Assembly (NCBI GenBank): GCA_023410595.1
Contig: JAEYPO010000034.1
Span: forward strand, 67,481-131,480
From: Bacillota bacterium
GTDB taxonomy: Bacteria > Bacillota > Clostridia > Christensenellales > SZUA-584
Length of the DNA stretch: 64,000 bases
Direction of reading: 5' to 3'
Shown piece after piece: positions 37,910 to 45,818 of this stretch. Positions within the stretch are counted from its first letter, which is position 1, and each line of letters begins with the position of its first letter. Below the pieces are notes generated by a model. That model did not search any database, was not told the DNA's origin, and saw nothing but the letters and a program-made list of their open reading frames with translations. A program made the position numbers and the translations under genes.

Positions 37910-37969
37910 CCCAAAAAGCCCTCCATACTATCTGTTTATGATAGATATGCGGGCATTAATGCGCGTATG

Positions 37970-38755
37970 CTAATCGACGTATTTGAGTTCTGTATTAAGC
38001 TTGTCGGCAAGCATGGCGATGAACTCCCCGTTAGTAGGCTTGCCTTTTGTGTCCATTATGGTATAGCCGAAGAAATCCTCCAGCACTTCAACGTTTCCCT
38101 TGTTCCACGCCGTTTCTATGGCGTGCCTCATCGCACGCTCCACCCGCTGGGGCGTAGAGTTGTATTTCTCGGCTACCGACACATACAGCCCGGTCGTCAG
38201 CTGGCTCATAAGCTCAAAGTTGTCGTGCACGAGCAGTATCGCTTCGCGCAGATAATGATACCCCCTTATGTTAGCCGTAATGCCTATGGATTTAATATGT
38301 CTTGTAACCAGGTCGCACGGGTCGGCTTTGACTTTTGACCCCGCAGTTCTGCATTCTCTCCTGTAAGACATGATCTCTACAATGCGCTTTTTGAACACCT
38401 CTTTGTCGAACGGTTTTAAGAATATGTAGTCGACGCTGTAGCCTTCGGCCTTTTTCATTACAAACTCAAGGTTTACAGCGGACGTCATGACGATTCTCGT
38501 ATCACCGTCGTAACCGCTTTTTGCAAGCTCCTCCAATACCGCAAACCCGTCGAGCGTCGGCATTATAAGATCGAGCACAAGCAAGTCAGGCCTTGAGTCC
38601 ATTGTAAGTTCGTAAGCCATACGTCCGTCAAAAGCGTAATTTTCAATTGTGAACATACCGGTCTCTTCAAGAAATGAAGTCAGCAGCTTTAGATAATCGC
38701 GGTTGTTATCGGCAAGTATGGTTTTATACATGTTAGCTTTGGATATTGTTCCCAT
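37970..38755 (-). CDS. spo0A: Sporulation master regulator Spo0A
   Basis: A 261-residue response regulator. The receiver domain (about 10-130) has DNNRD acidic residues, the phosphorylation Asp in LLVLDLIMPTLDG, TSAV and FLKPFD. The C-terminal Spo0A DNA-binding domain (about 150-258) has HIKSIGITANIRGYHYLREA and the recognition helix in EKYNSTPQRVERAMRHAIE. It controls entry into sporulation by binding 0A boxes. It has a sigma-H-like promoter upstream. The spoIVB-spo0A pair is the conserved Clostridia/Bacilli order. Confidence 0.97.
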   Translation of the reverse strand: MGTISKANMYKTILADNNRDYLKLLTSFLEETGMFTIENYAFDGRMAYELTMDSRPDLLVLDLIMPTLDGFAVLEELAKSGYDGDTRIVMTSAVNLEFVMKKAEGYSVDYIFLKPFDKEVFKKRIVEIMSYRRECRTAGSKVKADPCDLVTRHIKSIGITANIRGYHYLREAILLVHDNFELMSQLTTGLYVSVAEKYNSTPQRVERAMRHAIETAWNKGNVEVLEDFFGYTIMDTKGKPTNGEFIAMLADKLNTELKYVD

Positions 38756-38828
38756 ATCGATACGTTTCCTTAATTATTACATTTATAGCGTGAATCGTTT
38801 TGTTGTGAAAATTGTTACAATATAAGTT

Positions 38829-38857
38829 ATATTCCACATAATAGCCCAAAACCCTGC
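38829..38857 (-). promoter_or_regulatory. Sigma-H type promoter of spo0A
   Basis: On the minus strand GCAGGGTTT (38849-38857), an 11-base spacer and GTGGAATAT (38829-38837) fit the sigma-H pattern RnAGGAwWW-n11/12-RnnGAATww with one mismatch in the -35. In Bacillus subtilis spo0A also has a sigma-H promoter. A TTGACA upstream at about 38870 has no matching -10. Confidence 0.6.
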
Positions 38858-38906
38858 CTGATTATGCTCTTATGTCAAAAAAAATCAATATTATCCAATT
38901 ATCGCC

Positions 38907-40169
38907 TCAATAGAGCTGCTCTATCATCCAGTCAATAAACAGCCCGTAACCCTTTGTCGGGTTGTTTACAAACACATGGGTAACGGCTCCGATAAGCTTG
39001 CCGTTCTGTATTATAGGGCTTCCGCTCATACCCTGCACGATGCCGCCTGTTTTGGAAAGAAGCTCTTCGTCCGTTATCTGCAGCACTATGCCTTTCTGGC
39101 CGGGCTCGTCCTGAAGATTGACTTTAATTATCTCGCAGTCGAACGCCTTCACGCCTTTGTTGTCTATCATAGCGAGTATCTTTGCCGGCCCCGTTTTTAC
39201 CTCGTTTCTGTTGGCGGCGGGTATCGGCTGGGAAAACGTTTTTAAATCTATCTGTCCGAATATCGTACCGTATATGCCGTAATCGGTATTCTTTTCTATA
39301 GTTCCCATGGTTTCCGGCGAGTTAAGAAAATCCCCCTGTATCTCGCCGGGCACGCCGCTTTCCCCCTTGTTTACCTGCACTACCTGCGAAAAGAATATCT
39401 CCCCTTCCTTTACGCTGAGTATGTTTCCGGTGTCAAGGTCGCATATCGCGTGTCCAAGGCCGCCGTATTTCCTGTCGGTAGGCGTTACAAAAGTAAGCGT
39501 GCCCACTCCCGCCGTGTTGTCCCTTACCCATATGCCCAGCCTCATTTTGCCGTCCGATGGGTCTTTTATGGGTTTTATCTTAAGGCCTATTTTTTTGCCG
39601 TCCCGGTCCACAACTAGGTCGAGGTCTCCCTCGGCTTCGTTTTCCATCTTCAGCATATGGTACGCGTCTTCAATCTCCGTTCCGTTTATCGAGAGTATCA
39701 CATCACCGGGCAACAGGCCCGCTTCCCTCGCCGGGTTGATTATCTCGCCGTTTTTTGTCTCTACGCCTGTTATGCCCACCACCAGAGCGCCCTTCGTGTA
39801 AAGCGTAACGCCTATGCTCTGTCCGCCGGGTATCAGCATCAGTTCGTCGTTTACGCTCACCTTTACGCTTTTGAGCGGCACTCCGAGCAGCGACAGCTCT
39901 ATCGTTGCGTCGCCGTTGCCGACTGATTCTATAACGAGCGGGCTTTGCATGCCCGTCGCCTCTTCGAGCGTCTCGCTGTTTATATCAATAACGCCTGCGG
40001 AAATAACGTCCGCCTTGACAGGCAGCCCTAAGTCTATTGTTCTCGAAGAACCTTTCTGTATATATATCTCGCTGGGAATATGCGCATAGCTCTGCATGGC
40101 AGGCAGAAAATACGCCGCGCATAACAAGAGTACGAACAGTATTCCTGATAGCTTAATAACCCTTTTCAA
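38907..40169 (-). CDS. spoIVB: SpoIVB serine peptidase
   Basis: A 420-residue protease made in the forespore that triggers pro-sigma-K processing. It has an N-terminal hydrophobic signal anchor (about 5-28), a PDZ domain (about 125-200; PGDVILSINGTEI) and the S55 peptidase domain (about 210-418). The catalytic Ser sits in IVQGMSGSPIIQNGKLIGAVTHV and a His is in LGHAICDLDTG. The start is TTG after AGAGG. Length matches the family. It lies between recN and spo0A, the typical order. Confidence 0.95.
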   Translation of the reverse strand: MKRVIKLSGILFVLLLCAAYFLPAMQSYAHIPSEIYIQKGSSRTIDLGLPVKADVISAGVIDINSETLEEATGMQSPLVIESVGNGDATIELSLLGVPLKSVKVSVNDELMLIPGGQSIGVTLYTKGALVVGITGVETKNGEIINPAREAGLLPGDVILSINGTEIEDAYHMLKMENEAEGDLDLVVDRDGKKIGLKIKPIKDPSDGKMRLGIWVRDNTAGVGTLTFVTPTDRKYGGLGHAICDLDTGNILSVKEGEIFFSQVVQVNKGESGVPGEIQGDFLNSPETMGTIEKNTDYGIYGTIFGQIDLKTFSQPIPAANRNEVKTGPAKILAMIDNKGVKAFDCEIIKVNLQDEPGQKGIVLQITDEELLSKTGGIVQGMSGSPIIQNGKLIGAVTHVFVNNPTKGYGLFIDWMIEQLY

Positions 40170-40254
40170 TAAAACACCTCTAACTCAAAACTTCTTTATT
40201 ATTGTCGTTAGAGGCGTTAAAAATTATACTTCTTATCTCTTTATTATATATTGG

Positions 40255-41943
40255 TCATATTGACGTTTTAAAGTTTTTCGCGCGTATAAGCATTTCGCGC
40301 GCGTGGTCCTTTGCGACGTCCGAATCGCCGCCCGAAAGCCGGGCTATCTCCGTCACGCGCTCTTCGCCGCTCAGCTCAGAAAGTTTCGTGTTTGTGGTCC
40401 TGCCGTCGGTTTCCTTGGAAACAAGGAAATGCCTGTCGCCCATGCACGCTATCTGCGGCAGATGCGTCACACATATCACCTGCCTTGAGCGAGATATTGT
40501 CTGCAGCTTCTCGGCTACTACCTGCGCCATCCTTCCGCTTATGCCGGTGTCAATCTCGTCGAATATCATCGTGGGTATACCGCCTCTGTCGGCGGCTATG
40601 CTCTTAATAGCCAGCATTATACGCGATACTTCGCCGCCCGAAGCTACCTTTTTAAGCGGTTTTTCGGGTTCGCCCGCGTTGGTCGATATGTAAAACTCCA
40701 CGGAGTCTATTCCGTCTTCAGAAAACGCGCACTCGTCCAGGGGTGCGATATCAGAAAAATTTACCGAAAAACTCGCCGCGGTCATACCAAGGTCGGCAAG
40801 CTGCCCCCTCATTTTTTTCTCGAACTCCGCGGCAGCCTCCCGCCTGAGCTTGGAGAGCGCGACGGATTTTTCGTACAGCGCCGATTTCAGCCGCTCATAT
40901 TCAGCGGTCAGCTGCGCCGCCAGCGCTTCGCTGTTTATAAGGTCCGAAAGCTCATGCTCCGCTTTTTTTATATAATCTCCCGTTACGCACGGGTCCTGGT
41001 ATTTCCGTTTCAGGCTGCTTATTAGCAGCAGCCTCTCTTCTACTTTTTCCAGCTCGTCAGGGTCGAAGCTGCATTCGTCCATCTCCCCGCGTATGTCCGA
41101 AGCCGTTTCTTCCAGCGAATAGTACGCGTCGTTTACGGCCGAGGCCATACGTTCATATTTTTCGTCTATACGTCCAAGGCCGGAGAGCTTAACGCTTATA
41201 TCCTTCAATGCCGAAAGCGCGTTATATGCCTCCGATGCGTAAAGCGAACCGTACGCGGCGCTGAGCGCTCCCATTATTTCTTCCGAAGCGTTCATACGCT
41301 TTTTCCTTACGAGCAGCTCTTCCTCTTCTCCCGCTGCTATATTCGCCTTATGTATCTCGTCTATCTGGAACTGCAGTATGTCTATCCTGCGTTCCCTGTC
41401 ACCGGCGGCGCCGAACAGGCTTTTAAGCCTTCTCGCGGCTTGCGTGTAATCGCGGCAGGCGGCCTTAACCTCTGTTTTCGCTTCATCTACGCGCCCGTCA
41501 AAGCTGTCCAGCATCGCGATATGGTTTTTCTCGTCAAACAGCGATTGGTGCTCATGCTGGCCGTGTATGTCCACAAGCAGGTCGCTTATTTCTTTAAGCA
41601 GCGAGAGCGTTACCAGCACGCCGTTTATGCGGCATACGTTTTTGCCCGACGCGCTCAGCTCCCTTGAGAGCACCAGCTCGCCTTCATATTCAATCTGCTG
41701 AGAGGCGAGAATGTCGCAAACCGTTTGCGGCGCCCGCATAAACCACGCTTCCACCGAAGCGTTCTGCTGCCCGGTACGAATAAGCTCCCTGTCGGCCCTC
41801 TCGCCCAGCACAAGGTTGACGGAATCAACAATAATGGATTTGCCCGCGCCCGTTTCCCCTGAAAGCACGTTCATGCCCCCGCAAAGAGATATCTCTATTT
41901 CTTTTATAAGCGCGATGTTTTTTATTATAAGTCTGCTCAGCAT
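40255..41943 (-). CDS. recN: DNA repair protein RecN
   Basis: A 562-residue SMC-like ATPase acting early in double-strand break repair. The Walker A is GMNVLSGETGAGKSIIVD (about 25-42), flanked by coiled coil (about 150-370). The signature VASGGEVSRIMLAIK and Walker B MIFDEIDTGISGRMAQVVAEKL are near 440-490, followed by QVICVTHLPQIACMGDRHF. It is complete. The neighbours spoIVB and argR are the conserved context. Confidence 0.96.
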   Translation of the reverse strand: MLSRLIIKNIALIKEIEISLCGGMNVLSGETGAGKSIIVDSVNLVLGERADRELIRTGQQNASVEAWFMRAPQTVCDILASQQIEYEGELVLSRELSASGKNVCRINGVLVTLSLLKEISDLLVDIHGQHEHQSLFDEKNHIAMLDSFDGRVDEAKTEVKAACRDYTQAARRLKSLFGAAGDRERRIDILQFQIDEIHKANIAAGEEEELLVRKKRMNASEEIMGALSAAYGSLYASEAYNALSALKDISVKLSGLGRIDEKYERMASAVNDAYYSLEETASDIRGEMDECSFDPDELEKVEERLLLISSLKRKYQDPCVTGDYIKKAEHELSDLINSEALAAQLTAEYERLKSALYEKSVALSKLRREAAAEFEKKMRGQLADLGMTAASFSVNFSDIAPLDECAFSEDGIDSVEFYISTNAGEPEKPLKKVASGGEVSRIMLAIKSIAADRGGIPTMIFDEIDTGISGRMAQVVAEKLQTISRSRQVICVTHLPQIACMGDRHFLVSKETDGRTTNTKLSELSGEERVTEIARLSGGDSDVAKDHAREMLIRAKNFKTSI

Positions 41944-41961
41944 AATTTCACGCTCATTAAA

Positions 41962-42423
41962 TCAGGCGTTCTTGGAACCTATAAGCTTTGTCAGCTCCTC
42001 GATAATTCTCCTTTGTTCCCCTTCTTCTTTTACCGCTATAAATATGGTATTGTCCCCTGCGAGCGTTCCCGCGACCTCGGGCAGATTGAGCTCGTCTATG
42101 GCTTCGGCCGCGGCGTTGGCGCTTCCCGTTATCGTTTTCACTATGACGAGCGAAGCCGCATGCTGCACAGAAACCACAGTTTCCTTAAATACTCTTTTTA
42201 ACACATCAAGCTTTCCGTGCTGCTCCTTGCCGGAAGCGGCGTATTTATACGCGCCGTTGCCGGACTGCACCTTTATTAGTTTGAGTTCCTTGATATCGCG
42301 TGAAATGGTCGCCTGGGTTACTTCAAAGCCGCGTTCCTTTAGAATCGCAGAAAGCTCGTCCTGTGTCTCAACATCGTTTTTGCTGATAATTTCAAGTATT
42401 ACGCTCTGCCTTCCCTGTTTCAT
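41962..42423 (-). CDS. argR: Arginine repressor
   Basis: A 153-residue regulator of arginine metabolism. The N-terminal winged helix (1-70) has RQSVILEIISKNDVETQDEL and VTQATISRDIKELKLIKV. The C-terminal oligomerisation and arginine-binding domain has GTLAGDNTIFIAVKEEGE. In Clostridia this position, between nadK and recN, is standard. No arginine biosynthesis gene is in the window. Confidence 0.95.
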   Translation of the reverse strand: MKQGRQSVILEIISKNDVETQDELSAILKERGFEVTQATISRDIKELKLIKVQSGNGAYKYAASGKEQHGKLDVLKRVFKETVVSVQHAASLVIVKTITGSANAAAEAIDELNLPEVAGTLAGDNTIFIAVKEEGEQRRIIEELTKLIGSKNA

Positions 42424-42444
42424 CCCATCACCCTCTTATGTTTT

Positions 42445-43287
42445 CTATCTGTCCCAGTTTAAGAACTTCGACCGTAGCAGCGTATAAAAATAATTCTCAC
42501 GGAATCTAATAAAACTCGCATATTTTTCCGATCTGCTTATATGTACTGTTTCTCCGCTTTTTATTTCGCATTGCACTGCACCGTCCGATATGATTACCAC
42601 TCTGCTATCAGAAAGCGGTTTTACTACGATCTCATCGCCGGGCGCTGTTACAAGCGTCTTGGAATGCAGCGAATGAGGACAAATCGGCGTCGTCATTATG
42701 CAGTCGAGCTTAGGGCTTACTATAGGCCCGCCCGCCGAAAGCGAGTATGCGGTGGAGCCTGTGGGTGTGGAAACAAGCATGCCGTCGCATTGCACGCTGT
42801 CGGCAACGTCTCCGTTTATTATAAGTTCTATATCTATAGTTCTTGCGATGTCTTTTTTCAGCACGGCTATGTCGTTGAGCGCGTCGATTCCAAACACGAT
42901 GTTCCCATTGTCCTTTACCGCGCAGTTCAGCATTATGCGCCGCTCTACAATATAATTGCCGCTGAGTATATCGTCTATTGCTTTTCCGGTCTCGCTCTGC
43001 TCTATCTCGGTTAAAAAGCCGAGCCGCCCTAAATTAACGCCCAGCATAGGAACGCCGTATTTGCTTGCTTTTGAGGCGGCTCTTAGCAGCGTCCCGTCTC
43101 CGCCCAGTACGAACAGGCAGTCTATACGGGCGTAATCTATCACATCGCTTTCCCCTTTGGGCAGCGCGCTTTCATCAAAAAAAGGACGGATCCCGCGTGC
43201 GCGCAGGCATTCCGCGACCTTTTTCGCTTCATCGAGATTTGAATCTTTACCGGGGTTTGACAGTATCCCTGCTTTTTTAATAATCAT
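42445..43287 (-). CDS. nadK: NAD kinase
   Basis: A 280-residue enzyme that phosphorylates NAD to NADP. It has the family motifs FVLGGDGTLLRAA (about 57-69), NLGRLGFLTEIE, NDIAVLK, DGMLVSTPTGSTAYSLSAGGPIV and TPICPHSLHSKTLV. Length and motifs indicate a complete, active enzyme. It lies between tlyA and argR in the conserved tlyA-nadK-argR-recN order. Confidence 0.96.
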   Translation of the reverse strand: MIIKKAGILSNPGKDSNLDEAKKVAECLRARGIRPFFDESALPKGESDVIDYARIDCLFVLGGDGTLLRAASKASKYGVPMLGVNLGRLGFLTEIEQSETGKAIDDILSGNYIVERRIMLNCAVKDNGNIVFGIDALNDIAVLKKDIARTIDIELIINGDVADSVQCDGMLVSTPTGSTAYSLSAGGPIVSPKLDCIMTTPICPHSLHSKTLVTAPGDEIVVKPLSDSRVVIISDGAVQCEIKSGETVHISRSEKYASFIRFRENYFYTLLRSKFLNWDR

Positions 43288-43354
43288 ACCTGTCCATTAT
43301 AATAAATATTGGATAATTATACAACCACGATTGAGCGCGCGGTAAAAAAACTTG

Positions 43355-44149
43355 TCAGTTTACGCCCGTATGCGCTTCTTCAACGACTGATTTTATATCT
43401 ATGAGGGCGTTTTCGCCCTCGCTATTAAAGTATGCGAGATATTCTATGTTTCCTTCAGGGCCTTTTATCGGGCTGTACGTAAGGCCGCATACGACAAGCC
43501 CTGCGCCCCTAGCAAACTCAATTATGCCGGCAATCACGTCTTTGTGCACACTTTTGTCGCGCACGACGCCTTTTTTACCTACGTTCTCTTTACCGGCTTC
43601 AAACTGCGGCTTAATCAGCGCGACTATGCCGTAAGGAGCGGTAAGCGCGTCCATGAGCGAAGGAAGTATGAGCCTAAGCGATATGAACGATACGTCTATG
43701 CTTGCAAACGATACGTCTTTGTCAAAAGTATCGCGTTTTAAGTACCTCGCGTTGCTGTGTTCCATTACGCATACCCGGCTGTCCTGCCTGAGGCTCCACG
43801 CCAGCTGCCCGTAGCCAACGTCCACAGCGTACACAAACTTCGCGCCATGCTGCAGCATGCAATCGGTAAACCCTCCCGTCGAAGCGCCTACGTCGACGGC
43901 GGCTATACCGTTAAGGTCTATATTAAAACACTTAAGCGCCTTCTCCAGCTTTTTACCGCCGCGGCTGACGTAATCCTGAGCTTTTTTAAGCGTTACGTCC
44001 TGCCCTTCGCCGACTGTTGACGACGGCTTGTCGCACCGCTGAGCGTCCACATACACGGCTCCGGCTATTATGAGAGCTTTTGCTTTTTCCCTGCTTTCAA
44101 CTAAGCCATTTTCAAACAGGTAAACGTCTATCCTCTTTTTTTCTGCCAT
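43355..44149 (-). CDS. tlyA: TlyA family rRNA 2'-O-methyltransferase / haemolysin-like protein
   Basis: A 264-residue protein of the TlyA/YqxC family, rRNA (cytidine-2'-O)-methyltransferases. The N-terminal S4 RNA-binding domain (1-62) has RIDVYLFENGLVESREKAKALI, and the FtsJ-like methyltransferase domain (about 65-245) has AAVDVGASTGGFTDCMLQHGA, VYAVDVGYGQLAW and DVSFISLRLILP. I chose ATG at 44149, the usual MAEKKRID start; it overlaps the end of oapA by 38 bases. The nine-residue extension upstream has no support. It lies downstream of OLE RNA and oapA in the same operon. Confidence 0.93.
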   Translation of the reverse strand: MAEKKRIDVYLFENGLVESREKAKALIIAGAVYVDAQRCDKPSSTVGEGQDVTLKKAQDYVSRGGKKLEKALKCFNIDLNGIAAVDVGASTGGFTDCMLQHGAKFVYAVDVGYGQLAWSLRQDSRVCVMEHSNARYLKRDTFDKDVSFASIDVSFISLRLILPSLMDALTAPYGIVALIKPQFEAGKENVGKKGVVRDKSVHKDVIAGIIEFARGAGLVVCGLTYSPIKGPEGNIEYLAYFNSEGENALIDIKSVVEEAHTGVN

Positions 44150-44699
44150 TCTGCCCGACCTTTTTCTCCCGTACAAAAAACATGAAAACGTATGATACTA
44201 GGCTGACTATCTCTTTGTTCCGTTTTATGGCCACACTCTTTCCCATCGCTTTACCTGCAACCGTAAAAGCGGCGATGATGCTCGATATTACTATCGCCCA
44301 TATAAAGTTGCCCTGTTCGTCCACCGCAAGCTTTACGGATATAGTCGCACCCGCCGCGCCGCTTACTATTCCGCATATGTCGCCCACAACGTCCCCGCAG
44401 ATATTAGAGACTATATCGGCATTCTTAAGCAGCTTAATTGCGCTTTTAGCTTTCTTTATTTTTCTTGCCGCCATCGAAATAAACGGAGCCACGTCGCAGG
44501 ATGTAACGGCTACCGATATGATATCGAATATGATGCCAACGAGCATGATTGCAAAAATAATAAAAGAAGCCGCTATAATAGAAACCTGTCCCATAAGCGA
44601 CTCGGTAACAACGCTTATACCCCCCGTTATTATAAGGGTGATAATAAGTATTTTTACTACCCACAGCTTCTTCTTTTTGCTTGTCCTTTTCTTTGTCAA
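44112..44699 (-). CDS. oapA: OLE-associated membrane protein OapA
   Basis: A 195-residue membrane protein with a very basic N-terminus (TKKRTSKKKK, residues 2-11) and about four hydrophobic segments (roughly 12-30, 38-62, 100-120 and 125-150). The C-terminus is also basic. It starts at TTG, seven bases after GGAG, 34 bases past the 3' end of the OLE RNA and just before tlyA. OapA proteins bind OLE RNA and hold it at the membrane, and they are distantly related to CNNM-type magnesium transporter membrane domains. The call rests on membrane topology, the basic ends and position. If wrong, it is a CNNM-like membrane protein of unknown role. Confidence 0.82.
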   Translation of the reverse strand: MTKKRTSKKKKLWVVKILIITLIITGGISVVTESLMGQVSIIAASFIIFAIMLVGIIFDIISVAVTSCDVAPFISMAARKIKKAKSAIKLLKNADIVSNICGDVVGDICGIVSGAAGATISVKLAVDEQGNFIWAIVISSIIAAFTVAGKAMGKSVAIKRNKEIVSLVSYVFMFFVREKKVGQNGRKKEDRRLPV

Positions 44700-44732
44700 A
44701 TAATTACTCCAGAAAATCAGAAAATAAAAAAC

Positions 44733-45318
44733 GGTGGTGATATTTTGAATAAACCTTGCAGCTTAGGTCCAGTAGGATTTCCCTTCAGAGTACTTCCCGT
44801 CGCCGTAAAAGCGGTTTCCCTTTAAACCCTGAAACGCTTCGTTGCCGAAAACGTGACTGGATTACCGTTTAGACCACACTATAATCTCCAAAATATCTCG
44901 GTGCTTTTACACACACGTACAGTCTAGGAGTTTTCCTCTACAGCACAAAAACGGTTTCTATCCTCTTTTGCCATGCGGGTTTCTCGCAGCGATCGTCCCG
45001 AAAACACTTGGCCTAAGCATTTTCAGGCGTGTTCTGCAATAACACCCCGCATAACTCAAGGCAGGCTACACTGTACACAGCTCGCCGCCGCATAAACAGG
45101 TTTCACCCCAAGTAGTGATGTAAATCACCTTCTTGGGTCTCCACGGAAGCAGGGTCAACGCCCGCATGCCATTGCGGATCGCCCCACGACCTTAACTTCC
45201 AGCATCAGCCCCCGACTGGGCGTCAGTAGCCAACACCAGAAACTTCATCGATGTGCCCTTAAGCGGATTTTTAGCCCCGCCTTCGAAACCGCAGTACCGA
45301 CTAGAATACTGCACCACC
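44733..45318 (-). ncRNA. ole: OLE (ornate, large, extremophilic) RNA
   Basis: A 586-base open-frame-free stretch on the minus strand between a promoter and oapA, the position and size (about 600 nt) of OLE RNA in Firmicutes. The first bases GGTGGTG pair with CACCACC at the 3' end, closing the whole RNA, and GTTTTTTATTTT follows. Internal helices include GACCCAAGAAG...CTACTTGGGGT and GGTGCTTTTACACACACGTA-type conserved blocks near the 3' third. Known OLE RNAs form a membrane ribonucleoprotein with OapA and help adaptation to magnesium, cold and alcohol stress. Identification is from memory of the class and from context; no covariance model was run. Confidence 0.85.
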
Positions 45319-45328
45319 TTTTATCGCT

Positions 45329-45357
45329 ATTATATATTATTATCGTGTATTTATCAA
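45329..45357 (-). promoter_or_regulatory. Strong sigma-A promoter of OLE RNA
   Basis: On the minus strand TTGATA (45352-45357), 17-base spacer, perfect TATAAT (45329-45334). Transcription would start about 7 bases on, near 45322, a few bases before the closing helix of the OLE RNA. Confidence 0.8.
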
Positions 45358-45420
45358 TGATGCCTTAATATTTTACAGTTTATTCACTTTAATTCGCAAA
45401 ACCTCGCGGCAAAAAAGTAC

Positions 45421-45453
45421 GCCGCAAGCTAAATGGCTTGCGGCTGCTTTCAC
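45421..45453 (-). terminator. Terminator between the PEP-synthase-like gene and OLE RNA
   Basis: On the minus strand a perfect 9-bp stem GCCGCAAGC/GCTTGCGGC with a CATTT-type loop, then GTAC and TTTTTT. It insulates the OLE transcript from upstream transcription. Confidence 0.75.
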
Positions 45454-45600
45454 ACAAAGCAAAGAGTTGGGGAAGGTATATTAAACTTATTATTACCATT
45501 TGATTCGCTTATATTTATTTGACGCATATCAGACATTAATTGTTCCATTAAAACCTTTTATTTTTTATTTCTAATCAAAAAAGCCTGCCCCGAAATCTTT

Positions 45601-45774
45601 TCAATATACTTTTGCATGGTCTCGACCTATATGCCAAAGCTGCTCTAGCTGGTTTAGCGCGATTGCCTGGCGCTTTTAGAGCGCGGCGCGCAGCTTGTCC
45701 GTCTCTCTTCGCCATAACTCCATACTTTTCGGCGTATGCCATCTCGCTATATGCCGTTCCATCTCCGGCTCCAT
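45601..45774 (-). pseudogene. Possible remnant of a CotH-like protein C-terminus
   Basis: On the minus strand one frame reads MEPEMERHIARWHTPKSMEL WRRETDKLRAAL, a stop at 45676-45678, then KRQAIALNQLEQLWHIGRDH and a final stop at 45601. The pattern H-I-x-R-W, S-M-x-x-W, LR and QL resembles the tail of CotH spore-coat kinases. There is no start region or kinase core upstream, since the PEP-synthase-like gene begins its 3' end at 45819. So it looks like a decayed fragment interrupted by a stop. The match is from memory and short. The rest of the 45454-45818 gap is AT-rich with nothing else seen. Confidence 0.35.
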
Positions 45775-45818
45775 TTCAGCGGGGCAGTACGGGCATGAAT
45801 ACGAGCATGAAGATATCC

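Noticed and set aside
44701..45330. Decayed protein gene instead of OLE RNA
   Set aside because: No frame holds more than short pieces, while end-to-end pairing, promoter and position before oapA fit a structured RNA.
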